From Planoprotostelium fungivorum (Eukaryota > Evosea > Variosea > Cavosteliida > Cavosteliaceae), in assembly GCA_003024175.1 (NCBI GenBank), contig MDYQ01000257.1, forward strand, positions 248,001-312,000: DNA of 64,000 nt, read 5' to 3'. This document shows positions 36,467 to 47,670 of this stretch, in pieces. Each line of letters starts with the position of its first letter. The first letter of the stretch is position 1. The notes below the pieces were generated by a model. The model saw nothing but the letters and a program-made list of their open reading frames with translations, was not told where the DNA came from and searched no databases. The translations under genes and the position numbers were made by a program.

Positions 36467-39400
36467 TCATCTATCCTTCTTCCACGGCTCTCCCTCTTCA
36501 TCATCGCTCCTGATGGGAGATGGTATACCTCCAACGTGTGACTCTGGTGCTATCCAACTTGTAGAGGGAGGGAAGGAGAGGGGATGCCACATGATGGGAT
36601 AGCCGAGGGGGTTGACGTTCATCATCGGATGCATCATGGACATCATCGGATTCCCTCCCATAGACATCACCGGTTGCATCATGTTGGATGAGTCACCGAT
36701 GATGGATGGTGTCATGTCCATGGATGGGAGGTTCAAGAGGGGTCGGCTCATGGGACTGATGGACGACGTCGGTGGTGGTGTCGCATGAGGTGTCGGTGAG
36801 ATGACACGAGGGAGGGGTGATGGAAGCGTCGCATGAGATGTCGGTGTTGAGAGGATTCTTCTGGGTGATGGTGTCGATGGTGTTTGTGATGATGTCGCAT
36901 GAGAAGACATCAGCATCTGGATGACCTTGTCGGGCGCTGATGATGATGGTGTGGCCGGTGATGGTGTCGATGATGGTGGTGCCACGTTTGGTTTCTTCTT
37001 CCGTGGCAATGTATCGGCATTCTTCGTGCTAGTGAATCGACCATTGTCCGATCTGATCGCTTTCTTTGCCGTGGTGACGTCACTTTCGGCCACCTTCTTT
37101 GGAATCTTCTGGCTCTTTTTCACGACTTCTGTGTCGGGTTGTACGCGGGAAATTGTCGACGTCGACGATGGTGTGAGTGATGGTGGTGTGGGTAAGGGGG
37201 GTGTGGGTAAGGGGGGTGGTGTGGGAAGTGTTGTGGGAATGTGTTTCTGCTGGTAGAATAGCATGTAAGCGTATGGTGATTGTACCTGTGGGAGTCACTC
37301 ATCGTCGATGTATGATGTGATGTCGATGTATGATGTGATGTCGATGTATGATGTGATATCGATGTATGATGTGATGTACAGTCGATGTGACTCACATCTT
37401 CTGGTTCGATGAGGTTGACGTTCTGATCGTCCGTAGAATACCATTTTCCCTCCACATTTATCACGGCCCAATAGTGTCCTCCATTCGCTCCTCCCCTGTG
37501 GTTCTACAACGCGTCACGACCCATTCAGCCCAATGACGTCACGTGACGTCATTCTCTCACCGCCACGGCCCGCAGGTTGTAGATGGGGCTGTTCCCGCCC
37601 AAGCTAAACTCTTCCAACGGAAATTCGACTTCAGTGTTGATCTTATTGGACCACCATCTCTTCTCGTTGACCATCGAAGAGAATCTGAGAGACGATGATG
37701 ACACGGATGACTTTGCCTTCTCACCTTCCCATCTGTAAGATGAGATCTTTCGGCCATTTTGTGATGCAAGTCGTCTGTTTGAATCGACTGTTGTCTTTCC
37801 CTCCACAAGTTTCACACCGACTGTCATGACGTCATCATCATCATCATGATCATCTGACACTCACCACTCGATGACTTCTTCTTGTCGCATGACATCGAAC
37901 ATGTCTCTCAGTGGAATCGTCATAGTCTTCTTCTCCTGCGGAAATGGTAGAGTCATCACGCGAAACATCTCTGCACGAGTCGAAACGTGTCCCTCGGGGC
38001 AAGTTCTCACCCGATCGTACGACCCATCGAACATGTCTTCGATCATGACTGACTCGTTCACCTGCGCCCCGTCTGATGATGTGGCGTGACGTCATCACTC
38101 ACCCCCTCGTCGGTCTCTTTGCAGTGTTCTGACAGGTGATCGAGGGTGAACATGAGGAATTCGTTTACATCTTGGTGTTCGTTCTCGTGATACTTTAGAT
38201 CCAATGCGGTGCCAGACGCTTCCTTCCATCGCAACAGCATCTGCGGTTCGATGCTGCGGCCTGTCCGACGTCACGCCCGGGTGATAACAAAAGATGGGCC
38301 GGTTTCACCTCGGTATATGCTCGACAGGATGGACTGCATGACCGTGATGAATTGGTCGCCTTGGTGAGGTGTGTCGATGAGTTTCTGACCGAAAAGAGTG
38401 TAAGAGGAGAGACATTGGAGGGTGCTGTTGATGTAGCATGAAGAGTCGATGTTGTGGAGGCCAACTAGACCGGGCCCGAGGACGACAGCGGAGCCGCGAG
38501 ACACTGTTTGAAAATTCAGATGAAGGACGTGAGTGATGGTGATGATCATCATGATGGTGTGATGTGGTGTGATGTGATGATGGATGTGATGATATGATGA
38601 TGTGTTTCACTGAACGATTTAAAATATGAAATTTCACTGACTTATGGCAGTGTTCGTAGCCCTGGTGACTCGACTGCATTTGGGACAGAACCAATCTTCC
38701 TCTGGAATGGCAGACAGTGGAGGATCCAGACAGTACAAGTGATACCCTCGATTGCAACGATCGCACAATAACATCTGCGAATCATCCTCTGCAGACTCAC
38801 ACTTTGTGCAGTGCGTCTCTTCTATCATCAACTCCACCTTGTCCTGTTCTCTTCAGACACTCCACACGACCGTCGTCTCAACGTAAGAATAACGATCGAC
38901 GTGTGTAGAAATGAATCCGTTCGCGTGGAGATTTCGATTTGGCGTTTGATTTATATCTCTCACCTTGACATCTTGTGGACTCTCTTCTGCGGCGAGTTCG
39001 ATTGCATATTCCAACAGAGGTTCGGTCACATCGTATCGTTGTAAAAATTGATTCGTGAGCGGGAAACTGATATTCTTCGGATCTACCCAACAACTTTCAC
39101 GTGTCACGATCTCTCGGATGATGATGTGATGATGATTGTTGATGATGATGATGTGATGATGAAGATATGGTCTCACAAGTCTTCTGTGGCAAAGAAACGG
39201 ACGAGCTGGCAGTTTGAATTCCTCTTTCGGTTGGATAAACCACTCGGGACTTCTGAGCTCTTCGGGTCGACGATCTGGTGAAAGGATCAGATCATGACAC
39301 ATCACATCATGCCACAATCGTTGAGACGCTTGACGACGAGACATGGTGCCCGATCTATATCAATGTGTGTGATGGATGGATATTCACAATTCCGGGCCAC

Positions 39401-40273
39401 CAAGGCCAGGTTGGAATCTTGGCCCAGAGTGTCGTGCCGACCTGTGAGATTCAGTTTCCACATCATCGACAGGTGATCACCTTCAGATTGTGAGAGGGTG
39501 TCATGTCTTTCTGTTCCTTCTTTTCCTTCTTGTCTGTCTCTCTCTTCTCTACTTCTCTCTTGTCCGCTCCTTTCTTGTCCTTCTTCTCTTGTTCCTTCTT
39601 TACTGTCTCCTTCTCCTCTACTTCCGTTTTGTCCGTCTCTTTTTTCTCTGATTGTTTGTTCTCTGTCTCTCTCCTCTCTGTTGGCGTCTCTGATGACGCT
39701 TTCTTCTCTTCTTTCTTGTCTCGTTTCTCTACTTGTTTCGATTCTAAACGGACATCACATCATGATTCGATGACAATGGATGATATCACCTTTGGATTGT
39801 GTTGTTCGTGGGGTCTTATCCGGTTTGTCTGTCTTCTCCGACTTATCTGTTTTCATCTTATTCACATTCTCACTGTATCCGTTCGTTCGCACGCGTTTGC
39901 ATGAGCGTACAGGTCTTCCATTCTTGATCTAGATGGAGTTGATTAGAGATGACATCGGAACTCTCTTCACCTCTCCCTTTGTGGGTGTGTTTGGAGCACT
40001 CTTGGCTGTCTCATTGGAATTCAAATGATCAGAGCTGATGAGATCTGAGGATGTAGATGACAAAAGCGAATTACCTTTCGGATTTCTTTAGAGGTGAGGT
40101 CTCCGACTGTTGTCCGTTATCATCCTCGATGATTTCACTCAGCGATGAACTATTTACGAGTCAGAACGTCTGTGATGATGGATTTAACCTACTCTACCAC
40201 CTCCTCACAAAGCAGTCTGGACATCAGCGTCGCCCTGTCTCTCCTCCCTCAGGCGGGAGAAAATTTTTGGCAT
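36467..40273 (-). CDS. PWWP-PHD-USP ubiquitin-specific protease
   Basis: ATG 40273 opens MPKIFSRLREERQGDADVQT, then a Lys/Glu/Thr-rich, probably nuclear region (KNGRPVRSCKRVRTNGYS; KRETDKKEKKEQKDM). A PWWP domain follows: VGTTLWAKIPTWPWWPGI, IGHHVSSSSV, CQLVRFFATEDFCWVDPKNI. Next is a PHD finger: HCTKCESAEDDSQMLLCDRC, NRGYHLYCLDPPLSAIPEED, WFCPKC. Then the USP fold: GLVGLHNIDSSCYINSTLQC (Cys box, GNTC replaced by DSSC), ENEHQDVNEFLMFTLDHL, CETCGGKDNSRF, ILQMGRFSSM, GGANGGHYWAVINVEGKWYS (His box), YAYMLFYQQK. The C-terminus is Pro/Met/Ser-rich. Catalytic Cys and His are kept, so it looks active. Reader domains plus a deubiquitinase suggest removal of ubiquitin from histones at marked nucleosomes, which is inference. 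About 12 introns. Confidence 0.88.
37305..37376. repeat. 18-bp minisatellite in a USP intron
   Basis: Four head-to-tail copies of TCGATGTATGATGTGATG start at 37305, 37323, 37341 and 37359; the third differs at one base. It enlarges the intron between PEDV and QSPYAYM of the PWWP-PHD-USP gene. Confidence 0.92.
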
Positions 40274-40607
40274 TCTTCTACAATGAGGCAGCAGCACGCA
40301 CCAGTACGGTGCACCAGGGTGCAGGCAACTGTATTTTTTTCTTCATTCCCTATCCTCATAGAACCTACTCTCCATTGATATCAGCTGGTGTATAGGTTGG
40401 AATTGGTGTTCTAATTTACATTGTACACGTACTAGTCAACAGATAGTGGTGTATCTTTGACAGCTGCGTTGCCTGATTCTGTTTAACATTGTTGGGGGAT
40501 TGACGGTTTGTTGGATTGTTGATTGATCGTTTAGAGGCAACACAACGGACAGATTGAATCAACAGAAAACAAATTCATTTTCCGGATAATCATCACCAAC
40601 AGATCGC
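40274..40607. promoter_or_regulatory. Divergent promoter between USP and RWDD2-like genes
   Basis: This 334-bp gap separates outward-facing starts. It is AT-richer than its flanks, for example around 40400-40530, which fits a shared promoter. No conserved box could be named. Confidence 0.45.
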
Positions 40608-41747
40608 ATGAGCGGAGATGGACAGCGTCTGTCGAACCAACTGTCTTCATTTGACATCATACAATCGATCTATTGTATGGATGGCGAGCTCGTCCTCGAT
40701 CCATCATCAATCATAATCTTAGAAGACCTGAGAGAGGGAAAGGCAAAGGAAGATCTGAACGTACAATTGAATGTCACAGTCGAAGAGGACAAAACGGTAC
40801 CTTTGACTGTCACATTGCACCTACTAGAAGGTCCCCTCTGTTCCATTGATGTCCAGAGGTGTAAATGGTTGAGCACAGAAAACCAAAAGGTTCTTTCTGC
40901 GGAGGTGACGTTCGTATGATCACACGAGATCGATCATCTCATCTCTGTCAGGCCCAACGACTGTTGTCCGAATCGCCTGAAGATGACGCTGCTCAAACGA
41001 TCATGGCCTTTGTCGATAGCATCCGTGATTTCGCTGCATCGCTCCCTGCCATTCCAAAGGTGATCGAGGAAGTCATCGAGGAGAAACCTGCTCCCCAACC
41101 TGTAAAGAAAGAAACGAAGCGTGAGATCATCATTCATCTTGACCCTGTAGCTGATATCATCCAGCCATCGAGAAGGAGGAAACAAAGAGGAGAGAGGGAG
41201 AACCATTCTCCCGCGCTTGGTTTCACCTTCCTTCTCTCAGTACGAGGTGATCCCGATTCCATCACACCTCTGATCGAAATCATCAGATCGAAGCGAGACG
41301 ATCTGGTCAACTATGCGAAACAATACGACATCACCGGTTTCGTCTTTGCGGGCAAACCGGCTCTCATCTGTTTAGAAGCACCGTCCATCCGTCTCATCGA
41401 TGATTACTGGAAAGAGATCAAGACATACAGCTGGGGAGATATTCCAGCCGGACACAAAAAAGTAGGAGTTGATTTCGAGCACGACCTCACCTCTAATGGT
41501 AGGTCAGCGAGAGGTTTCGTGAGGAATTTGGGGAGGGCAAAGAGAACCGAGCTTTTTCAGACATGAGAGAGATCACAGACATGTTCGGCCCCATGCAAGG
41601 AGCGAGGGGGAATCGTGGCGATCTCTCTGAGTTGAGAAAGTGGATGGAAGGTAGAGGAGTGGGCGAGCAATTTGCACAAGTGGGTTCCACGTGATGTCAG
41701 TGTGATGATGGACGATGCAGGTCATGATGGGAGCTGGTAATGCATAG
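40608..41747 (+). CDS. RWD-domain protein, RWDD2-like (RWD plus DUF1115)
   Basis: ATG 40608 gives MSGDGQRLSNQLSSFDIIQS, IYCMDGELVLDPSS, a typical RWD start where a helix leads into an acidic strand. The strands VTVEEDKTVPLTVTLHLLEG and the helix KVLSAEAQRLLSES follow. The C-terminal DUF1115 part appears only after splicing: EPFSRAWFHLPSLSTR, SKRDDLVNYAKQYDITGFVF, AGKPALICLEAPS, YWKEIKTYSWGDIP. This order is that of animal RWDD2A/B. Introns are at about 40911-40952, 41120-41164, 41257-41293, 41461-41504 and 41688-41720. The tail REITDMFGPMQGARGNRGDL to VMMGAGNA is glycine-rich. RWDD2 function is unknown; RWD folds bind E2 enzymes or other partners. It ends at TAG 41747, convergent to a Rab gene with a shared palindromic poly(A) element. 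Confidence 0.82.
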
Positions 41748-41828
41748 CGAAGCAGAGGAGTGGATTCTTGTAAGAGTGTTGCCGTCGATGTCTTTTGCAT
41801 CATCATGCATCGCAGCGTCTGTTCGAGA

Positions 41829-41855
41829 AATAAAATGATTTTAAATGATTTTATT
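41829..41855. terminator. Palindromic bidirectional poly(A) element
   Basis: AATAAAAT (41829-41836) and ATTTTATT (41848-41855) form an inverted repeat around GATTTTAAATG. Each arm gives AATAAA in the direction of one of the convergent genes (RWDD2-like, stop 41747; Rab-like, stop 41976). Position and motif argue for shared 3' processing. Confidence 0.6.
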
Positions 41856-41943
41856 CCCCGATCTCTACCTTGACGACCATCCCAAATGACGAATAAAAAT
41901 TCTTTGAAATATCGTACAATGACACCCTCCTGATTGAATCTTA

Positions 41944-41961
41944 ATCTACACCGTTGTAGAT
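41944..41961. repeat. Near-perfect palindrome downstream of the Rab stop
   Basis: ATCTACACCGTTGTAGAT differs at one base from the exact 18-bp palindrome in the MFS intron. On the minus strand it sits inside GTGAGAATGCGTCC...GTGTAG directly after the Rab stop codon, so it may be an intron in the 3' UTR. Confidence 0.7.
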
Positions 41962-41975
41962 GGACGCATTCTCAC

Positions 41976-42799
41976 CTAACAAAAGCTCTTCTTCTTCTTC
42001 TCTTTCTTGTCTTCTAGATTTGCACGGTTGAAGATAGGTCCATTCTTCTCTGAAGCTTTGACTTCGATGCTGACAACGTCCTCTAACAGAGTCAACAACA
42101 ATTTCTCCACTCCGATGTTCTCCTTGGCTGTTCGGATGTGAGTCATCATTGGAGGAAAGAGATGCAGAACATGAGGTGACGATATTCTAAATGGAACAAG
42201 GTCTTGTCATCGGATGTCTCACCCGACGTCTCATAGAAATCAAGCTTGTGCTTCTGGGCGATAGCCTTCCCTGTATCTAGTCTCTGTTGGAGCTGTTCTT
42301 TTCTGTCTGTCCACTCTGGATCTTCTAGACAATCGATCTTGTTGGCGACGACCACACATTTGATGACACTGCCGTCATCGAGATATCTCTGGACCTGTGT
42401 TCGAGTCAGAGTTTGGTTCGCATGGGATGGATCAGTTTCTAACCTCCATGATCCAAGCATCCAGACTTCGTATCGTGTCTTCCTGCGTTATATCGTATAC
42501 TACAATGATACCCTGACATCCTCGATAGAAGGAAGTTGTAATCGTCTTGAATCTCTCTTGCCCGGCCGTATCATACAGATTGACCTTTCGCAGCTTCCCA
42601 CTTACTTCTATTTGCTCGAATGATATCAGTTGAATTCTTGTGATTCTCTCTGCACCTTTGTCTTGTGGTCCCCTCCGAAAGTGATCTCATGCTTTTCCAC
42701 AAATCGATCTTCGGTCATGCGGAGCAGGAGACAAGTCTTTCCAACTCCCCAATCGCCTGTGAAACATAGTTTCAACGTGGATGCTAGAGGATCTTGCAT
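41976..42799 (-). CDS. Rab-like small GTPase
   Basis: I start at ATG 42799 ([16 protein letters not shown]); an in-frame ATG at 42868 would add 23 residues. G1 is [14 protein letters not shown], switch [12 protein letters not shown] (instead of the usual TIGVDFKTK), G3 [19 protein letters not shown], then [21 protein letters not shown]4 VVVANKIDC and G5 [15 protein letters not shown]. The C-terminus is basic and ends [10 protein letters not shown], with a single last cysteine rather than CC or CxC, so prenylation would be atypical. Three introns are inferred: about 42695-42655, 42446-42399 and 42222-42128. A perfect donor, GTGAGAAT, sits right after the stop codon. It should cycle GDP/GTP in membrane traffic; the subclass is uncertain. 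Confidence 0.85.
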
Positions 42800-43594
42800 C
42801 GGGTGCTGCTGTTGCGTACGAGGTGAGAACTTCGTTGTAATAACCGTTTTGACATTTTTCGAGCGCATTTCTATCGGGATCAAGACCTTTTCCACCTGCT
42901 ACTAAAGGTGATATTTTTATATACCGTATGCACATCTTCTCTAAAAAAACTCGAGGAGAAGCAGAGAGAGGAGGTGGAGTTGATGAATTGTGCCTGGGGT
43001 GAGCAAACAGTTTCACTTCAGGTGTGGCGGCGGTTTCTCCTTTCCAAATCCACCGTAATGAATTGACGCCCTCGACTGCAAGAAGAGCGACAACTTGGTG
43101 GATTTTTCGGCCTTGATCACGAGCAACACTGATCCCTTCCTTGCTCTCGACCAAGGTGTTCCCACTTTAGCTGTGAGGTGATGACCTTGTGATCATTCTT
43201 TCATTCCATATTAATACATTGTTCCACTCCTTAGCCACAAAGCCAGATCTGATCAAGGATGTCATGATTAAACCATTGAGTGATGACGGAGCATCGAGTA
43301 CGACAATATAGAATCAGCAATGACGTCGTTCGTGTCACAGGTCACAGGCTCCTTCTACACTCACAAGCTCGTTTGCGATGATCAGAGGTGAATACATTGA
43401 GGAGACTGTGTAGAACACTACAGACAAGGGTGAAACCGTTGAATGTCAGAAGCTCTGTCGTGACTGATACATTCATTCTATACACTCTTTATCTCGCAGG
43501 ATGTGACTCGATGTAGCCTTTATTTGTCTCGTGGGATGGCGTTGTTGAGTCACCACCGTGTTCTATTTGTAAACGACAGAAAAGAAACATTCCG
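42800..43594. promoter_or_regulatory. Divergent region between Rab and EDEM genes
   Basis: This 795-bp region is the largest gap in the window. A minus frame at 42687-43154 is open for 155 codons, but overlaps the Rab exon in another frame and has no family motif. An AT-rich stretch near 42905-42930 (ATTTTTATATACC) would fit a TATA-like element for either gene. Otherwise I see nothing firm. Confidence 0.4.
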
Positions 43595-46312
43595 ATGTGG
43601 GGGAGATGGTGTTGCACACTGATTCTCCTCTCACTCTTAGCGCAATGCATAGAGGTGGATTCACTGTCCAATAGAGATCGCCTGAGATATAGGTAAGCTT
43701 TAGTCGAATGGGGATGTGATGTGATTGATCTCACAACGGCGACAGAGATCGAGTGGCCAAGATGTTCTATCATTCTTACAATGGTTACATGAATAACGCA
43801 TTTCCAATGGATGAGTTGGCATCCGTCAGTTGCACAGGAAAGAACACATGGTCGAATAACGCTCTGACGCTCATCGATTCATTGGATACCTTATTGGTTC
43901 GTCTCACATCTTCATGTCTAAATCGAATGCACCGTCACCGCTGTGATTTCAATTCACGTGAGCGCAGGTCATGAATAATCGTACAGAGTTTGCTCGAGCC
44001 GTCACGTGGGTCGGAGACAACCTCCATTTCGATCTAGATCTCAATGTGTCTGTGTTCGAGACGAACATCCGCATGTTGGGTGAGTCCTTTCTCTCCCGAA
44101 CATTTCGTTCCATGTTCGATTCCACCTCCCATCACGTTGTTGAATGTAATGTAGGTGGTCTCCTGTCTGCTCATTCTCTCATCTTAGATCTCGGCATTCA
44201 CGTTCCAAACTACAACAATCAACTTCTAACTCTCTCACAAGATCTAGGCAACCGATTAATAAAGGTGATCACGCTCATGCGATCCCGAAATGATGATCAT
44301 CAGGCTTTCGACACACCAACCGGAATCCCTTACGGTACCATCAATTTGAGACACGGTGTACCACCGGGAGAGGTGAAGTTTCTCTTTGAACCCGGATTTA
44401 GGGTTTATCCAGACCCTGACGCATCACAGATCGACGTCACGTGCACTGCCTCCACCGGTACATTCGCCCTGGAATTCGGTCTCTTATCTCTCATGACCGG
44501 AGATCCCAGGTAGATCTCCTCGAATTCCACGCGAAATCTCATCTTACAGGTACGCCTACGTGGCCAAGAAGGCCGTGTACGCCGTTTGGGAGAGAAAATC
44601 GGGGATCAATCTTTTGGGCAACCACATCAACATCTCGTCGGGGGAGTGGCTATACAAGGAGTCAGGCATCGGCTCGGCGATGGATTCTTTCTTCGAATAT
44701 CTGTTGAAAGCGGCCATCATGTTCAACGATGACGATTATTTCAAGATCTTTCTTCAAGTGAGTCGCTGATTCACCGTCACATCACCTCGATCGTTCGCAT
44801 GATCATCATCGATCAGCGATCAGCGATCAGCGATCAGCGATCAACAACCAGAGACTAGCGATCAGCGATCATCGTGATGATTATAGTGGCTGAATGTCAT
44901 CCAGAGTTACGTTTCGATAGAGAAATACCAGAGGATCGGATCAGTATACATCGATGTAAATATGGACGATGGCACTCCCGTGATGATCAACTTCAACAAC
45001 CTGCAGATGTTCTGGCCCGGTGTTTTGGGTGATTTCATACGTCATCGTGACGTGTGATGACGTCATCAGTTCTCCACGGAGACATAGACGCCGCTGCCGC
45101 CGTCGGTCGGTCGATGTACATGATTTGGTCACAACAGGGTGAGACAGATTGTGGTGAGAAGAGATTCTAATCCAACTGTCAGGGTTTCCACCAGAGAGGA
45201 TGAACCTGTTGAACGGTCGAGCTCTCGAGCGATTCAAAGGGTGAATGGATCATCGTCTCATGCTGTATGATGTGAATCACACGTGATGACACATGCAGCC
45301 TCTTTTTGTTCGATCTGACCCTTGCAGTTATCCACTGAGACCTGAATTGATCGAATCGTTGTATTATCTGTCCAGAGCTCAACCTTACACGACACAATGG
45401 CACGATTTCGGCGTCAAGATCTTCCACGACCTTCACGACAGATGTCGCACGGTGAACACATCCTCTGAATCACTTCATCCTCGACCATCCTCTTACCTCT
45501 CATCCTCTTAACATGCCTTCATTCACCCTCTGAAGACACACAGTCCTGTGGCTTCGCTGGAATCAAGGACGTAGAGACGATGGAAAAAGATGATCGAATG
45601 GAGAGTTTCTTCCTGGCCGAAACTTTAAAATACCTTTATCTCCTATTTGATTCTTCTGGCTCGCACTGGTCCGACAGGGCCAGCTACTTGTTCAACACGG
45701 AAGGACACCTCCTGTGAGGCTGATGACGTCGCGATTCGTCATGGAGAACTGATGGAGCTACAGACCCATCAAGTGGAGCGTAGGGAACAGAGTCTCCGAT
45801 TTCTACTCCAAGCACATCTGTCCCATGACAAAATCTATCTTTGAACATCCGTTTCTTCATGACAACACAGTGGCTGATTTCAAGAGGTGCAAGGCACACT
45901 TACAAGTGAGTCCACTTTCTATAGACTCACCCCTCTCGTGTATACCTCCAACCTGAACGAACGACAGCAACAACAGAAGAAAGAAGAAATCGTAAAGAAA
46001 GAAGAGGTTGTGAAAGAAGCTCCGAAAGAAGAGGAAGCCGCCACGCCGACAGATGAAGTCACAGAAGAACAATTTGCGATTGCAGATGAAGTCACAGAGG
46101 ATCAAGTACCGATGGGAGACAACATCACAGAGGATCAAGTTCTGATGATGGACGGAGTCACAGAAGAACAAGTTGTGATTGGAGAACAAGTCACAGAGGA
46201 TCAAGTTCTGATGATAGACGAAGTCACAGAAGAACCAATCGCGATAGACGAAGCCACACAGGGTCAAGCCTCGACAGAAGACAGAGCCACAACGAGAGAA
46301 TCTGCAGCGTAG
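43595..46312 (+). CDS. EDEM-type alpha-mannosidase-like protein (GH47) with acidic repeat tail
   Basis: ATG 43595 opens a signal peptide (MWGRWCCTLILLSLLAQCIE). GH47/EDEM motifs follow: MFYHSYNGYMNNAFPMDELA, LIDSLDTLL, ETNIRMLGGLLSAH, AFDTPTGIPYGTINLRHGVP, TGTFALEFGLLSLMTGDPR, LLGNHINISSGEW, GIGSAMDSFFEYLLKAAIMF, FNNLQMFWPGVLVLHGDIDA, GYPLRPELIESLYYLSRAQ, CGFAGIKDVETMEKDDRMES, FFLAETLKYLYLLFD and SYLFNTEGHLLP. EDEM proteins trim mannose from misfolded glycoproteins in the ER lumen and pass them to ERAD. After HLQ an intron leads to QQQKKEEIVKKEEVV and then a run of acidic repeats (EVTEDQVLMIDEVTEE and variants) to RESAA. That tail is not usual for EDEM. About 12 introns; one (44770-44886) contains GATCAGC repeats. 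Confidence 0.92.
44811..44843. repeat. GATCAGC 7-bp tandem repeat in an EDEM intron
   Basis: GATCAGC repeats 4.7 times at 44811-44843, with degenerate copies continuing to about 44872. It lies wholly in an intron. Confidence 0.9.
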
Positions 46313-46334
46313 AAGAGGAAAACACATCAGACCT

Positions 46335-47231
46335 CTACAGGACTATACATTTTCCGCCCTTTTCTTTCTTCTTCTCTTCCTTCTTCTCTTCCTTCTTGTC
46401 TGAGCCGGAGGGTGTCGCAGGAAACAAGATGATCTTGATGGCTTCGTCAAAGACGCCCTTCAGTCCAGTTCCCTTCAGAGCAGAGCACTCCATGTAACAG
46501 AGGGCACGGATCTCTTTGGCGAGGTTGTGTCCATCTTGTGGTGTCAAGACCTTCAGATGTCTCTCTTTGAGAGCGGCGATGGCCTCTTCATCTTCCCTCA
46601 GATCGATCTTTGTTCCCACGAGCATGATCTTTCCGTCGGGACAGTGGTGCCGGACTTCTGGCCACCACTCGAAAGAGTTAATGGAGGCAATGCGATCGTT
46701 ATAGAATGAGATTTACCTTGTTCTTGACGTTGGCGTAAGAAGCTGGGGAGACGACATTGAAACAGATGAGGAAGATATCCGTCTGGGGGTAGGAAAGAGG
46801 TCTCAGACGCTGGGTGGTGGTCAATCATACAACCCTCCACAGCGATAATCATACGTCGTTTGAAAGAAGAAGATTCGACTCACATCGTAATCTTCCTGAC
46901 CTGCCGTATCCCACAGACCGAGTGATATTGTTTTTCCGTGGACGTGAACATTTGCGCTGTTGGAATGAGTTTGAGGGAATTTAGAACATGTCGATACGTA
47001 CCTGTAATTATCGAAGACTGTTGGGACGTACTCACTCGGAAAACTAAAGAGTATGAGATAACGAATGTATCGGGAGGAAGATGGAGTTCGAATCGACCCT
47101 CTTCACCTGTTGGACGTGTAGACGATCAATAGACAAGTCTTTCCTACAGCACCATCTCCAACCACCACAATCTTTACCGTCTGAATCAGTTGCCCGTTGG
47201 CGTCTGTTTTAGCGACAGGTGCAGTCGCCAT
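46335..47231 (-). CDS. Rac/Rho-family small GTPase
   Basis: ATG 47231 gives [20 protein letters not shown], an N-terminal extension before [20 protein letters not shown] (G1). Then come [13 protein letters not shown] (switch I), [20 protein letters not shown] (G3, Rho signature), [38 protein letters not shown] (Rho insert region start), [34 protein letters not shown], and a polybasic/acidic tail [18 protein letters not shown] ending in the CaaX box CIVL (Leu last, so geranylgeranylation is likely). It should control actin and phagocytosis at the plasma membrane. Five introns are inferred. Its stop (46335) lies 22 bp from the convergent EDEM stop (46312), so the two mRNAs must overlap. The BAR-RhoGAP in this window is a possible regulator. 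Confidence 0.95.
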
Positions 47232-47670
47232 GATGCGTGTGAAAGCTGTTTGAAGCTGCCGATTAAATAGGGCTGTAGTCGGTGTGGTCCTGTAAGAGGT
47301 GCCGTCGACGTTATTTCACTCTCCGTCGGGCTCCTCCGCTGTGAATTCTATTTTTGCAGGCGCGACCGATGCAAATGTAGACACGCTAAGGGATTTTCAG
47401 CTCATCAGCTTTCGCCTCTCTATTTCGGTGTCCGCCGAGCGGTATCCTCTTAATGAGGTTCGTGATGTGTGCGACTATGGTGCAGAAGTTATCTTTCTTT
47501 TTCACACACATCACACATCGCACGACGCCAAAAGAAGATCTTCATATCTTCCATCTACGTCACTCGATGTCTTCTGTCCAGTCCACTCAGATTGAAGTAG
47601 AAGAAACAGTCAAGTGCCTCCCACAGCGACAAATCACGATGAGAGACATCCTTAACGTGCAACCACCGTC
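47232..47670. other. Intergenic between Rac and HROB-like genes
   Basis: This 439-bp gap lies upstream of the Rac start and downstream of the HROB-like stop, both on the minus strand. Plus frames here are antisense or lack motifs. It should hold the Rac promoter. Confidence 0.45.

Noticed and set aside
39503-39904. Long plus-strand Ser/Leu-rich frames
   Set aside because: They are the antisense of the Lys/Glu-rich N-terminal exons of the PWWP-PHD-USP gene. The same applies to 15261-15818 opposite the m-AAA protease tail and 45857-46327 opposite the EDEM tail.
42687-43154. 155-codon minus-strand frame overlapping the Rab start
   Set aside because: It reads the Rab exon in another frame, has no domain and no splice partner; a short untranslated exon is possible but unproven.
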